From contig NZ_CP034450.1 in assembly GCF_003952505.1 (NCBI RefSeq), positions 3,658,001 to 3,722,000 of the forward strand: a stretch of 64,000 bases of DNA, written 5' to 3'. The translations under genes and the position numbers were made by a program. The notes below the pieces were generated by a model that ran no database searches, had not been told where the DNA came from, and saw only the letters and a program-made list of their open reading frames with translations. The stretch is from Mesorhizobium sp. M4B.F.Ca.ET.058.02.1.1. GTDB taxonomy: Bacteria; Pseudomonadota; Alphaproteobacteria; Rhizobiales; Rhizobiaceae. Positions 36,255 to 44,515 of this stretch are shown here, in pieces. Each line of letters opens with the position of its first letter. The stretch's first letter is position 1.

Positions 36255-36395
36255 TGTTCTTGCCCCACTTCATAGCTCAAGCAACCGCGGTACCGCGGTG
36301 CTCCCCCGAGGAACGCCTGTAAACACTCGGTTCCAGCTTGGCAAGACGATGAACACAGCGAGACGCCTGCCACTTTTGGGGTTCTATAGGGTGGA

Positions 36396-37505
36396 TCAGG
36401 CCTCGATTTCCAGCGCCGTCATCGGCCTCGAGCAGCAGGCGAGAATGAAGCCGTCGGCGATCTCGTGATCGAGGATGCCGCCATTGTGACTCATCTCGAC
36501 CTCGCCGGACACCTTCTTCACCTTGCAGGTGCCGCACAGGCCGAATTCGCAGGCGGCCGGGATCCTGACGCCAGAGGCGCGCGCCGTCTGCAGCACGGTT
36601 TGCCCGGCGATGCATTCGGCATCGACATCGGAAAGTGAAAAGCGAACCGGCGTCGCGGCCTCGACGGGCATCTCGATGCCGCCGTCGGTCGGCAGCGCGA
36701 ACGGCGCCGGCACTTCCTCCACCACCGGCGCGGCAAAGCTTTCCTGGTGGTATTTGGCCATGTCGAAGCCGGCGGCCTCCAGCATCTGCCGGACGGCGCG
36801 CATGAACGGGTCGGGGCCGCAGCAGAAGATTTCCCGCTCGCGGTAGTCAGGTGCCAGAAGCGGAAGCCTTATGGCGTCGATCCGCCCCATGTGACCGAAC
36901 CAGCCCTCGCGGATGGAGCGTTCCTCGATCATGAAGCCGAGCGACAGGCCGGGCATGCGACTGCCCAGCAATTCAAGCTCCTTGCGGAAGATGATCTCTT
37001 CCGCCCTGCGCGCGCAGTTGACGAAACCGACATCGGTCCAGGGCGCGCAGTCGTTCAGCCAGCGCAGCATCGACATCATCGGCGTGACGCCGGAGCCGGC
37101 AGAGATGAACAGGTACTTGGCCGCCGGATGGCTGTGCAGCGAGAAATCGCCGGCCGGGCCATAGGCCTTCACATGGGCGCCGGGCTTGAGATTGTCGAAC
37201 ATCCAGCGCGTGCCGATGCTGCCGGCCTGCGCCTTCACCGTCACCGCGATCGAGAACGGCCGCGACGGCGACGAGGACATCGTGTAGGTGCGCATCAGCG
37301 GTCCGTCGGCGACCGGCAGTTCCAGCGTCACGAACTGGCCGGGCTTGTAGCGGAACCAGGTCTGGTTGTCGGAGCGGAAGGTGAAGGTCTTGACGTCCGG
37401 CGCCTCGTCGCTGACGCCGATCACCTCCAGCACCTGCAGCCGGTCGTTCCAGGGCGCCATCTCGTCGAGATGGCGATAGAGGCCGAGATCGGTCATCGCG
37501 TTCAT
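36396..37505 (-). CDS. gbcB: Glycine betaine demethylase reductase subunit (GbcB-like)
   Basis: 369 residues. An N-terminal ferredoxin-NADP-reductase module with FAD motif RTYTMSSSPSRPF (about 74-86) and NAD motif FISAGSGVTPMMSML (about 133-147), then a C-terminal plant-type 2Fe-2S ferredoxin (CEFGLCGTCK and a final Cys in ILACCSRP). This is the architecture of the reductase that feeds electrons to the Rieske oxygenase GbcA, which removes a methyl group from betaine using NADH and O2. ATG 37505 has AAGGA upstream. gbcA lies 69 bp upstream on the same strand, so the pair is one transcript. Carnitine (CntB) or stachydrine reductases look similar; betaine is favoured by context. Confidence 0.85.
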   Translation of the reverse strand: MNAMTDLGLYRHLDEMAPWNDRLQVLEVIGVSDEAPDVKTFTFRSDNQTWFRYKPGQFVTLELPVADGPLMRTYTMSSSPSRPFSIAVTVKAQAGSIGTRWMFDNLKPGAHVKAYGPAGDFSLHSHPAAKYLFISAGSGVTPMMSMLRWLNDCAPWTDVGFVNCARRAEEIIFRKELELLGSRMPGLSLGFMIEERSIREGWFGHMGRIDAIRLPLLAPDYREREIFCCGPDPFMRAVRQMLEAAGFDMAKYHQESFAAPVVEEVPAPFALPTDGGIEMPVEAATPVRFSLSDVDAECIAGQTVLQTARASGVRIPAACEFGLCGTCKVKKVSGEVEMSHNGGILDHEIADGFILACCSRPMTALEIEA

Positions 37506-37573
37506 CCCTTGGTCCTTTTCATTCTGCACATGTCGTGATGCCAAAACCGCTCAACACTTTTGGGCGCCATGTG

Positions 37574-38821
37574 CTAGGCAACACTGCGCAGCGTCGGCTG
37601 GCCGCCTTCGGCAAGGCGCGGGCCCATGAAGGAGGCGTACCATTCGACGAACTGGATGACGCCGCCCTCATGCTGCTCCGAATAGGGGCCGGGTTCATAG
37701 GCCGGCGACAGGATGCCGAAAGCATTTTCCTCGACGATGCGGCGATCCTGGTCGTTGGTCTCGGTCCAGACATGGGTGAGTTCGGCAAGATCGTAGTCGA
37801 CGCCTTCCACCGCATCCTTGTGGACCAGCCATTTCGTCGTCACCGCGGTTTCGGTGGCGCTGATCGGCAGCACCCGGAAGGTGACGGCATGGTCGATCAG
37901 GATATGGTTCCAGGTCGTCGGATAGTGGTAATGCATCAGCGTGCCGATGCGGTCCGCCGAGACGCTCGTGGATAGGTTCTTCCTCACCGCGCGCTTGCCG
38001 CTCATCGTGTAGCTGACGGCATCGCGCAAGAGCGGGGCGCGGGTGGCGCGATACTGACCGGCGGGGTCTATGCGGAACTTGCTCGGCAGGCCCGCCGCCT
38101 CGCATTTCGCCCAATGCGCCTGCATCTCGGGATCGCTTTCGGCACCATGCACGCCGGTCACCGTCGGCGCCTCGGGAAAGGTCTTGCAGAGTTCGGGATG
38201 ATTGCCGGCGCAGTGGTAGCACTCGCGGTTGTTTTCCCAGACCAGCTTCCAGTTGCCCTTCTCGACGATGGTCGATTCGAAAGCGACCTTCGCCTCAGTC
38301 AATCGATGCGGCAGGAGATAGGGTTCGATCATGGCGCGCATCGGCGCAAAATCGGCGGGCTCCTTCGCCAGGCAGATGAAGATGTAGCCGCCGACGCTCT
38401 CGCAGGCGACCGGCTTCAGGCCGAACTGGCTCTTGTCGAAGCCATCCGCCATCTGGCGGGCGAACAGCAGCCTGCCGTCGAGTTCGTAGGTCCATTGATG
38501 ATAAGGGCAGACGAGCTTCGCCGCGGTGCCCTTCTCGGCGTTGCAGACGCGGCTGCCGCGATGGCGGCAGGAATTATGGAAGGCGTTGATCCTGCCTTGC
38601 TGGTCGCGGACCAGGACCACCGGATAATCGCCGATCTGCGCGGTGATGTAGCTGCCCGGCTTCGGCAGTTCGCAATCGTGCCCGATGAACAGCCAGTCGC
38701 GATACCAGATTAGTTCCATGTCGAGCTTGAAGTAATCCGGGTCGGTGTAGAAAGGCTGTTCGAGCGAAAAGCCCTGCCTGCGGTTATGCAGGTGCCTCAG
38801 CATGTCGTTGCGCGCATCCAT
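37574..38821 (-). CDS. gbcA: Glycine betaine demethylase Rieske oxygenase (GbcA-like)
   Basis: 415 residues of the aromatic-ring-hydroxylating type. The Rieske centre is Cys-x-His in HNSCRHRGSRVC (about 82-93) and Cys-x2-His in KLVCPYHQWTYEL (about 101-113). The mononuclear iron site lies near NWKLVWENNRECYHCAGNHP (His and His about 210-220), with an Asp or Glu ligand later (ENAFGILSP region). GbcA demethylates glycine betaine to dimethylglycine and formaldehyde in the cytoplasm. The gene is preceded by a cobalamin riboswitch on the same strand. A stachydrine or carnitine substrate cannot be excluded; betaine is favoured because the carnitine operon about 17 kb away would produce it. Confidence 0.85.
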   Translation of the reverse strand: MDARNDMLRHLHNRRQGFSLEQPFYTDPDYFKLDMELIWYRDWLFIGHDCELPKPGSYITAQIGDYPVVLVRDQQGRINAFHNSCRHRGSRVCNAEKGTAAKLVCPYHQWTYELDGRLLFARQMADGFDKSQFGLKPVACESVGGYIFICLAKEPADFAPMRAMIEPYLLPHRLTEAKVAFESTIVEKGNWKLVWENNRECYHCAGNHPELCKTFPEAPTVTGVHGAESDPEMQAHWAKCEAAGLPSKFRIDPAGQYRATRAPLLRDAVSYTMSGKRAVRKNLSTSVSADRIGTLMHYHYPTTWNHILIDHAVTFRVLPISATETAVTTKWLVHKDAVEGVDYDLAELTHVWTETNDQDRRIVEENAFGILSPAYEPGPYSEQHEGGVIQFVEWYASFMGPRLAEGGQPTLRSVA

Positions 38822-38944
38822 GTCCTGTCCCTCGCGTCGGTCGCATCAAGGACTGAACTGGTGGTGATGGAGAGGAACGGCGGCCACCGGCAGGGCCAGG
38901 CGCGCGCCATCCGCCTCTTGACCGCCCACCGCGATCAGTCGAGC

Positions 38945-39130
38945 CTAGAAATCTCGGGCTGGTTTCCGGGCTCTGGAGTGCCCTTGCGGGCGGGCGCGAC
39001 ACCTTCCCAGGCCAGATGGCCCAGTGGTCTCCCGTCGCGACTTGAACTCCACCACCGTTGCGGGGGCAGCGCCGGAATTTGACCGGCTTCCCAATTCTCC
39101 GTCCCGTCGTCACGGGTCGGCACCTGAGAT
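38945..39130 (-). promoter_or_regulatory. Cobalamin riboswitch upstream of gbcA
   Basis: Read on the minus strand this has the cobalamin aptamer landmarks in order: GGTGCC (39123-39118), GGGAAGCCGGTC/GCCGG pairing, the highly conserved core GCTGCCCCCGCAAC (39070-39057), and the B12 box AGCCCGGAAACCAGCCC (38972-38956). gbcA starts 135 bp downstream on the same strand. The expression platform between 38822 and 38944 is GC rich, with pairing GGCGG/CCGCC possible but no T run, so control of translation or Rho-dependent termination is more likely than an intrinsic terminator. Binding of cobalamin is expected to lower expression. Confidence 0.85.
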
Positions 39131-39644
39131 GGCCTGATCTAATCACTAAGGCCGGCGGACCGTCGGTACGAAAACGACATCGCATCCGTGCGGGCGCGAC
39201 ACGCGTTTCGGGTTCGCGGCACGCTGGCGCCGAATTGCCGTCCTCGGGGGCGATCCGAATCGCGCGCTGGAAACGCCTTCATATCGACCGCTGACCGGGT
39301 CTGAATTGGTTAACAGTATAGAAAAGTGACCATTAGGAGATTCTAAAATCGAACCGAACGGTTCGTTTCTGTTGACAATGCGTGCAGGACCGTGTGAACG
39401 CAGATCTTCCAAATCGTCAACTGGGTCGATGGGCCATTCGGATAACATATTGATATTGCTTTACAATACAATACGTGTGGGAGGCCGTTGCACAATTTCA
39501 AGGTGCAGAGTCATGGTCCAGGCGAAACAACTTCGTGATTGGAAACCGGGAAGGGGCTCTCCCACATCGGGGCTGTCCGAACGACGCGCTTTCCTCCCAA
39601 GACACGCCGCTAGACGGACGGAAAAATATACTGGAGTACTAAAA
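39131..39644. other. Intergenic region between riboswitch and first DUF680 gene
   Basis: No coding sequence was found in this 514-bp stretch. It becomes AT rich from about 39300. A TTGACA (39372-39377) on the plus strand and an AT-rich ATATTGATATTGCTTTACAA block (about 39448-39467) may hold promoters for the DUF680 genes, but no clear -10 pairing was fixed. Transcription toward gbcA must begin on the minus strand somewhere in this stretch, just upstream of the riboswitch. Confidence 0.4.
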
Positions 39645-39851
39645 ATGAAAAAGATTGTTCTTACTGCCGCCGCCCTTCTGGCCATTTCCGGCAGCGCCTT
39701 TGCTGGTGGCAGCGACCACTACGGTTCGAACGGTGCCAATCAGCCCGCCGCTGCCGTCGACAGCTCGTACACGGCTTCGGTCAAGAAGTCGGAACCGGCC
39801 GCTCAGACGCCGGCACAGGGCTCGGACCGCAACCTGTTCGGCAACAACTAA
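39645..39851 (+). CDS. DUF680-type small exported protein 1
   Basis: 68 residues. A Sec signal (MKKIVLTAAALLAISGSAFA) with cleavage near residue 20 leaves a 48-residue mature peptide, hydrophilic, with GGSDHYGSNGANQP and the closing EGSDRNLFG-like QGSDRNLFGNN. This is the first of three similar consecutive genes. GGAG precedes the ATG at 39645. Function is unknown for the family; small size and export suggest an envelope or stress role. A hairpin lies right after it. Confidence 0.8.
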   Translation: MKKIVLTAAALLAISGSAFAGGSDHYGSNGANQPAAAVDSSYTASVKKSEPAAQTPAQGSDRNLFGNN

Positions 39852-39856
39852 CACAC

Positions 39857-39896
39857 GATCCCTGACCGCGGTGGGCGATGCCCGCCGCTCGGGATC
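39857..39896 (+). other. Hairpin between DUF680 genes 1 and 2
   Basis: The outer GATCCC/GGGATC pairs enclose an inner GCGGTGGGC/GCCCGCCGC stem (one wobble) with a GAT loop, 5 bp after the first DUF680 stop. There is no T tract, so it may protect or attenuate a common transcript rather than end it. Confidence 0.6.
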
Positions 39897-39919
39897 CTCA
39901 GAAATTCAGGAACACTAAG

Positions 39920-40129
39920 ATGAAGAAAATCATCCTTGCCACCGCAGCCCTCCTGGCCATCTCGGGCGGCGCTTTCGCAGCCGGCAGCGACCACTTCGGT
40001 TCCGACGGTGCCAACCAGCCGGCCACCGCGGTCGACAGCTCGTACACGGCTTCGATCAAGCAGTCGCAGCCGGCCGCCGAGAAGCCCGCCGACCAGGGCA
40101 GCGACCGCAACCTCTTCGGCAACAACTAG
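39920..40129 (+). CDS. DUF680-type small exported protein 2
   Basis: 69 residues, closely similar to the preceding protein: signal MKKIILATAALLAISGGAFA, then GSDHFGSDGANQPATAVDSS and the same C-terminal QGSDRNLFGNN. AGGAA precedes the ATG at 39920. It arose by tandem duplication, judged by shared signal, core and end. The gene before it ends 68 bp upstream; one transcript is likely. Confidence 0.8.
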   Translation: MKKIILATAALLAISGGAFAAGSDHFGSDGANQPATAVDSSYTASIKQSQPAAEKPADQGSDRNLFGNN

Positions 40130-40210
40130 GCCGATCCGGACCACGCTCCAACGGAAGATGGACGCGGCGGACAGTCTCGCCGCTCCGATGCAGATTCAGG
40201 AGTACCAGAA

Positions 40211-40450
40211 ATGAAGAAGATTGCTCTTACCGCCGCCGCTCTTTTGATCGCCGCCGGCAGCGCCTATGCCCGCAATGACAATGTTGGCGGGACTGACATT
40301 AATCAGCGGCCGGCCGCCGCCGGCGTCGACACCACCCAGACGTCTTCGACGCGCGACACCAGCTCGCCGGTCTACAAGCTGCTAAACTCGTCGGGCGACG
40401 TTGAGAAGTCCGCCCCTCAGGGCAGCGATCGCAACCTGTTCGGCCGCTAA
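40211..40450 (+). CDS. DUF680-type small exported protein 3, diverged
   Basis: 79 residues, signal MKKIALTAAALLIAAGSAYA; the mature part shares NVGGTDINQRPAA and the terminal QGSDRNLFGR with its two neighbours but has a 10-residue insertion (SSPVYKLLNSSGDVEKS) and lost the GSDHFGS block. AGGAG stands ahead of the ATG at 40211. A strong terminator follows, ending the three-gene set. Confidence 0.8.
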   Translation: MKKIALTAAALLIAAGSAYARNDNVGGTDINQRPAAAGVDTTQTSSTRDTSSPVYKLLNSSGDVEKSAPQGSDRNLFGR

Positions 40451-40498
40451 CAGCCGGACAGAGCCGCCCATTCCGGTTCTACCGGCTGGCTGAGTACC

Positions 40499-40531
40499 AG
40501 AGCGGCGGGCAGTGCCCGCCGCTCTTGTTTT
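40499..40531 (+). terminator. Terminator after the DUF680 genes, before aglK
   Basis: A perfect 12-bp stem (AGAGCGGCGGGC and GCCCGCCGCTCT) with a 3-base loop is followed by TTGTTTT on the plus strand. It lies 49 bp past the third DUF680 stop and 15 bp before the convergent aglK end, so may serve both directions. Confidence 0.8.
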
Positions 40532-40545
40532 GTCCAACGTGAAGT

Positions 40546-41658
40546 TCAGGCCGCCTTCGCTGCCGCCATGTGCAGCGTGAAGGAGTGGCCGTCCGCATCG
40601 AAGATGTGCAGATCGCCGGCATCGGCGTTGAGCCGCAGCACAGCACCTCGCTTGACCTCGACATTGCCCGGCAGTTTCGTCACCAGCGGCAGGTCGGCGC
40701 GGCCGATGTCGACATAGACGAGCTGGACCTCGCCAAGCTGCTCGACATAGTCCACCGTTCCCTCGAACAGATACTCCGTGCCGGTAGCGATCGCCAGGTC
40801 TTCCGGCCGCACGCCGAAACTTACCGCCGCGCCATTCGCCGAGGCAGGGGTCGCGATCGGAACCGTCGCCTTGCGGCCGCCGACATGGCTGATGATGCTC
40901 GGATCGCCGGCCTTTTCGATCTTCGCCGGCAGAATGTTCATGGCCGGCGAGCCGATGAATTGGGCGACGAACAGATTGCCGGGCCGCTTATAGAGCTCCA
41001 TCGGCGTGCCGACCTGCTCGATGCGGCCTTCCTTCAGCACCACGATCCGATCGGCCAGCGTCATCGCCTCGACCTGATCGTGGGTAACGTAGATCATCGT
41101 GGTGTTCGGCATTGATTCCTTCAGCTTGGCGATCTCGATGCGGGTGGCGACGCGAAGTGCCGCGTCGAGATTGGACAGCGGCTCGTCGAACAGGAACACT
41201 TTCGGATTGCGCACGATGGCGCGGCCAATGGCAACGCGCTGGCGCTGGCCACCCGACATCGCCTTGGGCAGCCGGTCGAGATATTTGGTCAACTGCAGGA
41301 TCTCGGCCGCCTGCCGCACCCGCTTGTCGATCTCGGCCTTGCTTTCCTTGCCGATCTTCATCGAGAAGGCCATGTTGTCGTAGACGGTCATGTGCGGATA
41401 GAGCGCGTAGGACTGGAACACCATGGCGATGCCGCGTTTCGACGGCGGCACGTCGTTGACGACCTCGCCAGCGATCTTGAGCTCGCCCGAGGTGATCTCC
41501 TCCAGCCCGGCGATGGACCTCAGCAAGGTCGACTTGCCGCAACCGGACGGGCCGACGAAGACGATGAACTCGCCCGACTTAATGTCGAGGTCGATGCCAT
41601 GCAGGATGTTGAGATTGCCGTATGATTTCTTCACTTGCCTCAGCGTGACATCGGCCAT
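40546..41658 (-). CDS. aglK: Alpha-glucoside ABC transporter ATP-binding protein
   Basis: 370 residues of the MalK/UgpC class. Walker A GPSGCGKST (about 37-45), signature MSGGQRQRVAIGRAI (about 134-148), Walker B VFLFDEPLSNLD (about 154-165), the switch TMIYVTHDQVEAMT (about 185-198), and a C-terminal OB-type regulatory domain (about 240-370). It hydrolyses ATP for uptake of alpha-glucosides such as sucrose, maltose or trehalose at the inner membrane. Last gene of aglEFGAK, 32 bp after aglA, in the Sinorhizobium order. Confidence 0.9.
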   Translation of the reverse strand: MADVTLRQVKKSYGNLNILHGIDLDIKSGEFIVFVGPSGCGKSTLLRSIAGLEEITSGELKIAGEVVNDVPPSKRGIAMVFQSYALYPHMTVYDNMAFSMKIGKESKAEIDKRVRQAAEILQLTKYLDRLPKAMSGGQRQRVAIGRAIVRNPKVFLFDEPLSNLDAALRVATRIEIAKLKESMPNTTMIYVTHDQVEAMTLADRIVVLKEGRIEQVGTPMELYKRPGNLFVAQFIGSPAMNILPAKIEKAGDPSIISHVGGRKATVPIATPASANGAAVSFGVRPEDLAIATGTEYLFEGTVDYVEQLGEVQLVYVDIGRADLPLVTKLPGNVEVKRGAVLRLNADAGDLHIFDADGHSFTLHMAAAKAA

Positions 41659-41690
41659 GATTTCCTCCCAATGACGTCCGTTTCAAAAAC

Positions 41691-43355
41691 TCAGTCGATG
41701 CGGCCGAACCAGGCGCCGTAGCCGCCAAGGCGGATGGAGCCGGCGCCAGCTTGGCTCGAAAAACCGTGCCCCGGCAAGGGCTGAAGCGAGCCGCCGCCGA
41801 GATCGACCTCGGCCGGCTTGCTGCCCAGGTTGAAGACGCAGACGACGCGCTCATTGCCCTCGCGGCGGGTGAAGGCGACGGTGTCGCCCGCGCTTTCGAT
41901 GAAGTCGATATCGCCCTTGGCCAGCGCCGGATGCTGGCGGCGGAAGGCGAGGAAGCGCCGGTAGTGCTCGAGCAGCGAGCTTGGGTCGCCCTGCTGCACG
42001 CTCACAGCCTGCGAAAGATGCTTGCCGGGCACCGGCAGCCAGGGCTTGGCCGCCGAGAAGCCGCCATTCTTGGCGGCGGCATCCCACACCATCGGCGTGC
42101 GGCAGCCATCGCGGCCCTTGAATTCGGGCCAGAAGCGGATGCCGTAGGGATCCTGCAGGTCCTCGAACATGAGTTCCGCCTCGCCGAGGCCGAGTTCCTC
42201 GCCCTGATAGAGGCAGACCGAGCCGCGCAGCGACATCAGCAGCGCCGAGATAACCTTGAGATAGGCGGTCGGATCGGCCTCGCTGGCGGCCCAGCGCGAG
42301 GCCGGCCGCATCACGTCGTGATTTGAGAAAGCCCAGCACGACCAGCCGTCGCTGGCGACCTTGCCGAAGGCCTCCAGCACCGCGCGCACCTTGGCGGCGC
42401 TGATCTTCTCGGGTGCGAGGAAGTCGAAGGAATAGCACATGTGGACGCGCTTGCCGCCGGCGGTGTAGGCGGCCACCACTTCCAGGCCGCGCTGCGAATC
42501 GCCGACTTCGCCGACCGCTGCCTGCGCCGGATATTCGTCGAGCAGGGCGCGGAAGCGTTCGAGGAAGCCGAGGTTCTCCGGCCGGCTCTTGTCGTAGATA
42601 TGGTCCTGGTAGTTGTAGGGGTTGACGGCCGGAGCCGTCTGGTCGTTGCGCTCCTCGGGCGGCAGCGGCGGATTGTTCTCCAGCCCCTGGCTGTGGAAAT
42701 AGAAATTGATGGTGTCGAGGCGGAAGCCGTCGACACCGCGCTCCAGCCAGAAACGGGTGACGTCGAGCAGCGCGTCCTGGACCTCCGCGTTGTGGAAGTT
42801 GAGGTCGGGCTGCTCGGCGAGGAAATTGTGCAGGTAGTATTGCTGGCGGCTGGTGTCCCATTGCCAGGCCGAGCCGCCGAAGATCGACAGCCAGTTATTG
42901 GGCGGCGTGCCGTCCGGCCTGGCGTCGGCCCACACATACCAGTCGGCCTTCGGATTGCTGCGGCTCGAACGGCTTTCCTTGAACCAGGGATGGATGTCGG
43001 CGGTATGTGACAGCACCTCGTCGATCATCACCTTGAGGCCAAGCCGATGCGCCTCCGCCACCAGCGTATCGAAATCGGCGAGCGTGCCGAACATCGGGTC
43101 GACGTCGCAATAGTCCGATACGTCGTAACCGAAGTCCTTCATCGGCGACTTGAAGAAGGGCGATATCCAGATGGCATCGACGCCGAGCGAGGCGATGTAG
43201 GGCAAGCGCCGGACAATGCCCTTCAGGTCACCGATGCCGTCGCCATTTGAGTCCTGGTAGCTGCGCGGATAGATCTGGTAGATCACCGCGCCCCGCCACC
43301 AGTCGCGATCGACGGCGGGGTCGGGCCTCGACGTCGCCTTCAAAGCCGATTGCAT
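41691..43355 (-). CDS. aglA: Alpha-glucosidase, GH13
   Basis: 554 residues. GH13 motifs: DWWRGAVIYQIYPRSYQDSN near the start, VMIDEVLSHTADIHPWF (region I, about 98-115), GFRLDTINF with the catalytic nucleophile Asp (about 213-221), AVGEVGDSQRG with the acid/base Glu (about 282) and FSNHDVMR (region IV, about 345-352). It hydrolyses imported disaccharides to glucose in the cytoplasm (no signal peptide). 4 bp downstream of aglG in the same operon. Confidence 0.92.
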   Translation of the reverse strand: MQSALKATSRPDPAVDRDWWRGAVIYQIYPRSYQDSNGDGIGDLKGIVRRLPYIASLGVDAIWISPFFKSPMKDFGYDVSDYCDVDPMFGTLADFDTLVAEAHRLGLKVMIDEVLSHTADIHPWFKESRSSRSNPKADWYVWADARPDGTPPNNWLSIFGGSAWQWDTSRQQYYLHNFLAEQPDLNFHNAEVQDALLDVTRFWLERGVDGFRLDTINFYFHSQGLENNPPLPPEERNDQTAPAVNPYNYQDHIYDKSRPENLGFLERFRALLDEYPAQAAVGEVGDSQRGLEVVAAYTAGGKRVHMCYSFDFLAPEKISAAKVRAVLEAFGKVASDGWSCWAFSNHDVMRPASRWAASEADPTAYLKVISALLMSLRGSVCLYQGEELGLGEAELMFEDLQDPYGIRFWPEFKGRDGCRTPMVWDAAAKNGGFSAAKPWLPVPGKHLSQAVSVQQGDPSSLLEHYRRFLAFRRQHPALAKGDIDFIESAGDTVAFTRREGNERVVCVFNLGSKPAEVDLGGGSLQPLPGHGFSSQAGAGSIRLGGYGAWFGRID

Positions 43356-43359
43356 TGTC

Positions 43360-44514
43360 TCAACCTCCTTTCACCGAGCCGGCAAGCAGCCCGCGTACGA
43401 AATAGCGCTGCAGCGAGAAGAACACGATCAGCGGCACGATGATGGTCACGAATGCCGATGTCGTGAGGATCTCCCAGTCACCGCCGCGCGAGCCGAGCAG
43501 CGCGTTCAGCTTGGCGGTCAGCACGATCTGGTCGGCCTCTGTACCGAGGAAAACCATCGCCACCAAGAGATCGTTCCACACCCACAGGAACTGGAAGATG
43601 GCGAAGGAGGCGAGCACGGGGAACGACAGCGGCAGCACGATCTTGACGAAGATCTCGAAATCGCTGGCGCCGTCGATGCGCGCCGATTCCATGATCTCGC
43701 GCGGCAGCCCGGCAATGTAGCTCCTGAGCAGATAGATGGCGAAGGGCAGGCCGAAGCCGGTATGCGCCAGCCAGATGCCAAGATAGGTCTTGGACGGCAC
43801 GCCGAAGAACGAGCCGACGCCGTTGTAGAGCTTGAGCAGCGGTATCAACGACATCTGCAGCGGCACGACGAGCAGGCCGATGATGACCGCGATCAAAAGC
43901 GCTCGGCCGGGAAAGCGCATCCAGGCCAGCGCGTAGGCCGCGAAGGCCGCGATCAGGATCGGGATGACGGTGGCCGGAATGGTCACCGTCAGCGAGTTCA
44001 TGAAGGAGCGGCCGATGCCTTCCGAGAACAGCACCGTCTTGTAGTTGTCCGTGGTGAACTTCGGCGGCGCCGACGACGCGAAATAGACGCGCTGGCCGCG
44101 GTCGCCCTCGAAGGCCTTGGGCGAGGCAAGCACGAAGCTGCCGTCGGCATTGACCTGCAGGGTCACGCCGTCGCCGAGATCGGCGGTCGAGCCGGCCGGA
44201 TATTGCGTCGGCGCGGCCGACTTGACGCCGAAGGCGCTGATATCGCGCTTGGCGCCGTCGCCGAAGATGTTGCCCTCGATGACGAACTTGCCGTCCTTCT
44301 CGACCTGCGCCGAGGCGGCGGGCAGCCGCCCGGCTTCGGTCTGGCTGGAGCTGGCGAACGAGTTCCACCAGCCGGAAGCGATGATCTGGTCCTTGTCGCG
44401 CAGCGAGGAGACGAGGATGCCTAGCGTCGGCACGGTCCAGATGGCGACGAAGATCAGCACCGCGATGTGGACGCCGAAACGGCTGGCAAAGGACTTTCCG
44501 GTCGATGCGGCCAT
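43360..44514 (-). CDS. aglG: Alpha-glucoside ABC transporter permease
   Basis: 384 residues of the MalG class. N-terminal membrane helix (HIAVLIFVAIWTVPTLGILV), then a long periplasmic insertion (about 55-165, with tandem AEVEKDGKFVIEGN-type strands) unusual for MalG proteins but typical of AglG, five further helices and the EAA loop with ARIDGASDFEIFVKIVLPLS (about 280-299). Inner-membrane pore subunit with AglF; it starts 2 bp before the end of aglF. Confidence 0.9.
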   Translation of the reverse strand: MAASTGKSFASRFGVHIAVLIFVAIWTVPTLGILVSSLRDKDQIIASGWWNSFASSSQTEAGRLPAASAQVEKDGKFVIEGNIFGDGAKRDISAFGVKSAAPTQYPAGSTADLGDGVTLQVNADGSFVLASPKAFEGDRGQRVYFASSAPPKFTTDNYKTVLFSEGIGRSFMNSLTVTIPATVIPILIAAFAAYALAWMRFPGRALLIAVIIGLLVVPLQMSLIPLLKLYNGVGSFFGVPSKTYLGIWLAHTGFGLPFAIYLLRSYIAGLPREIMESARIDGASDFEIFVKIVLPLSFPVLASFAIFQFLWVWNDLLVAMVFLGTEADQIVLTAKLNALLGSRGGDWEILTTSAFVTIIVPLIVFFSLQRYFVRGLLAGSVKGG

Positions 44515-44515
44515 T

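Noticed and set aside
36255..36395. Possible precursor peptide for the PqqD cluster
   Set aside because: Frames ending near AKLEPSVYRRSS have no start codon after the gbcB stop, and others run into pqqD; no leader/core pattern.
39057..39070. Reading the riboswitch as regulating the DUF680 genes on the plus strand
   Set aside because: The aptamer core and B12 box read correctly only on the minus strand, toward gbcA.
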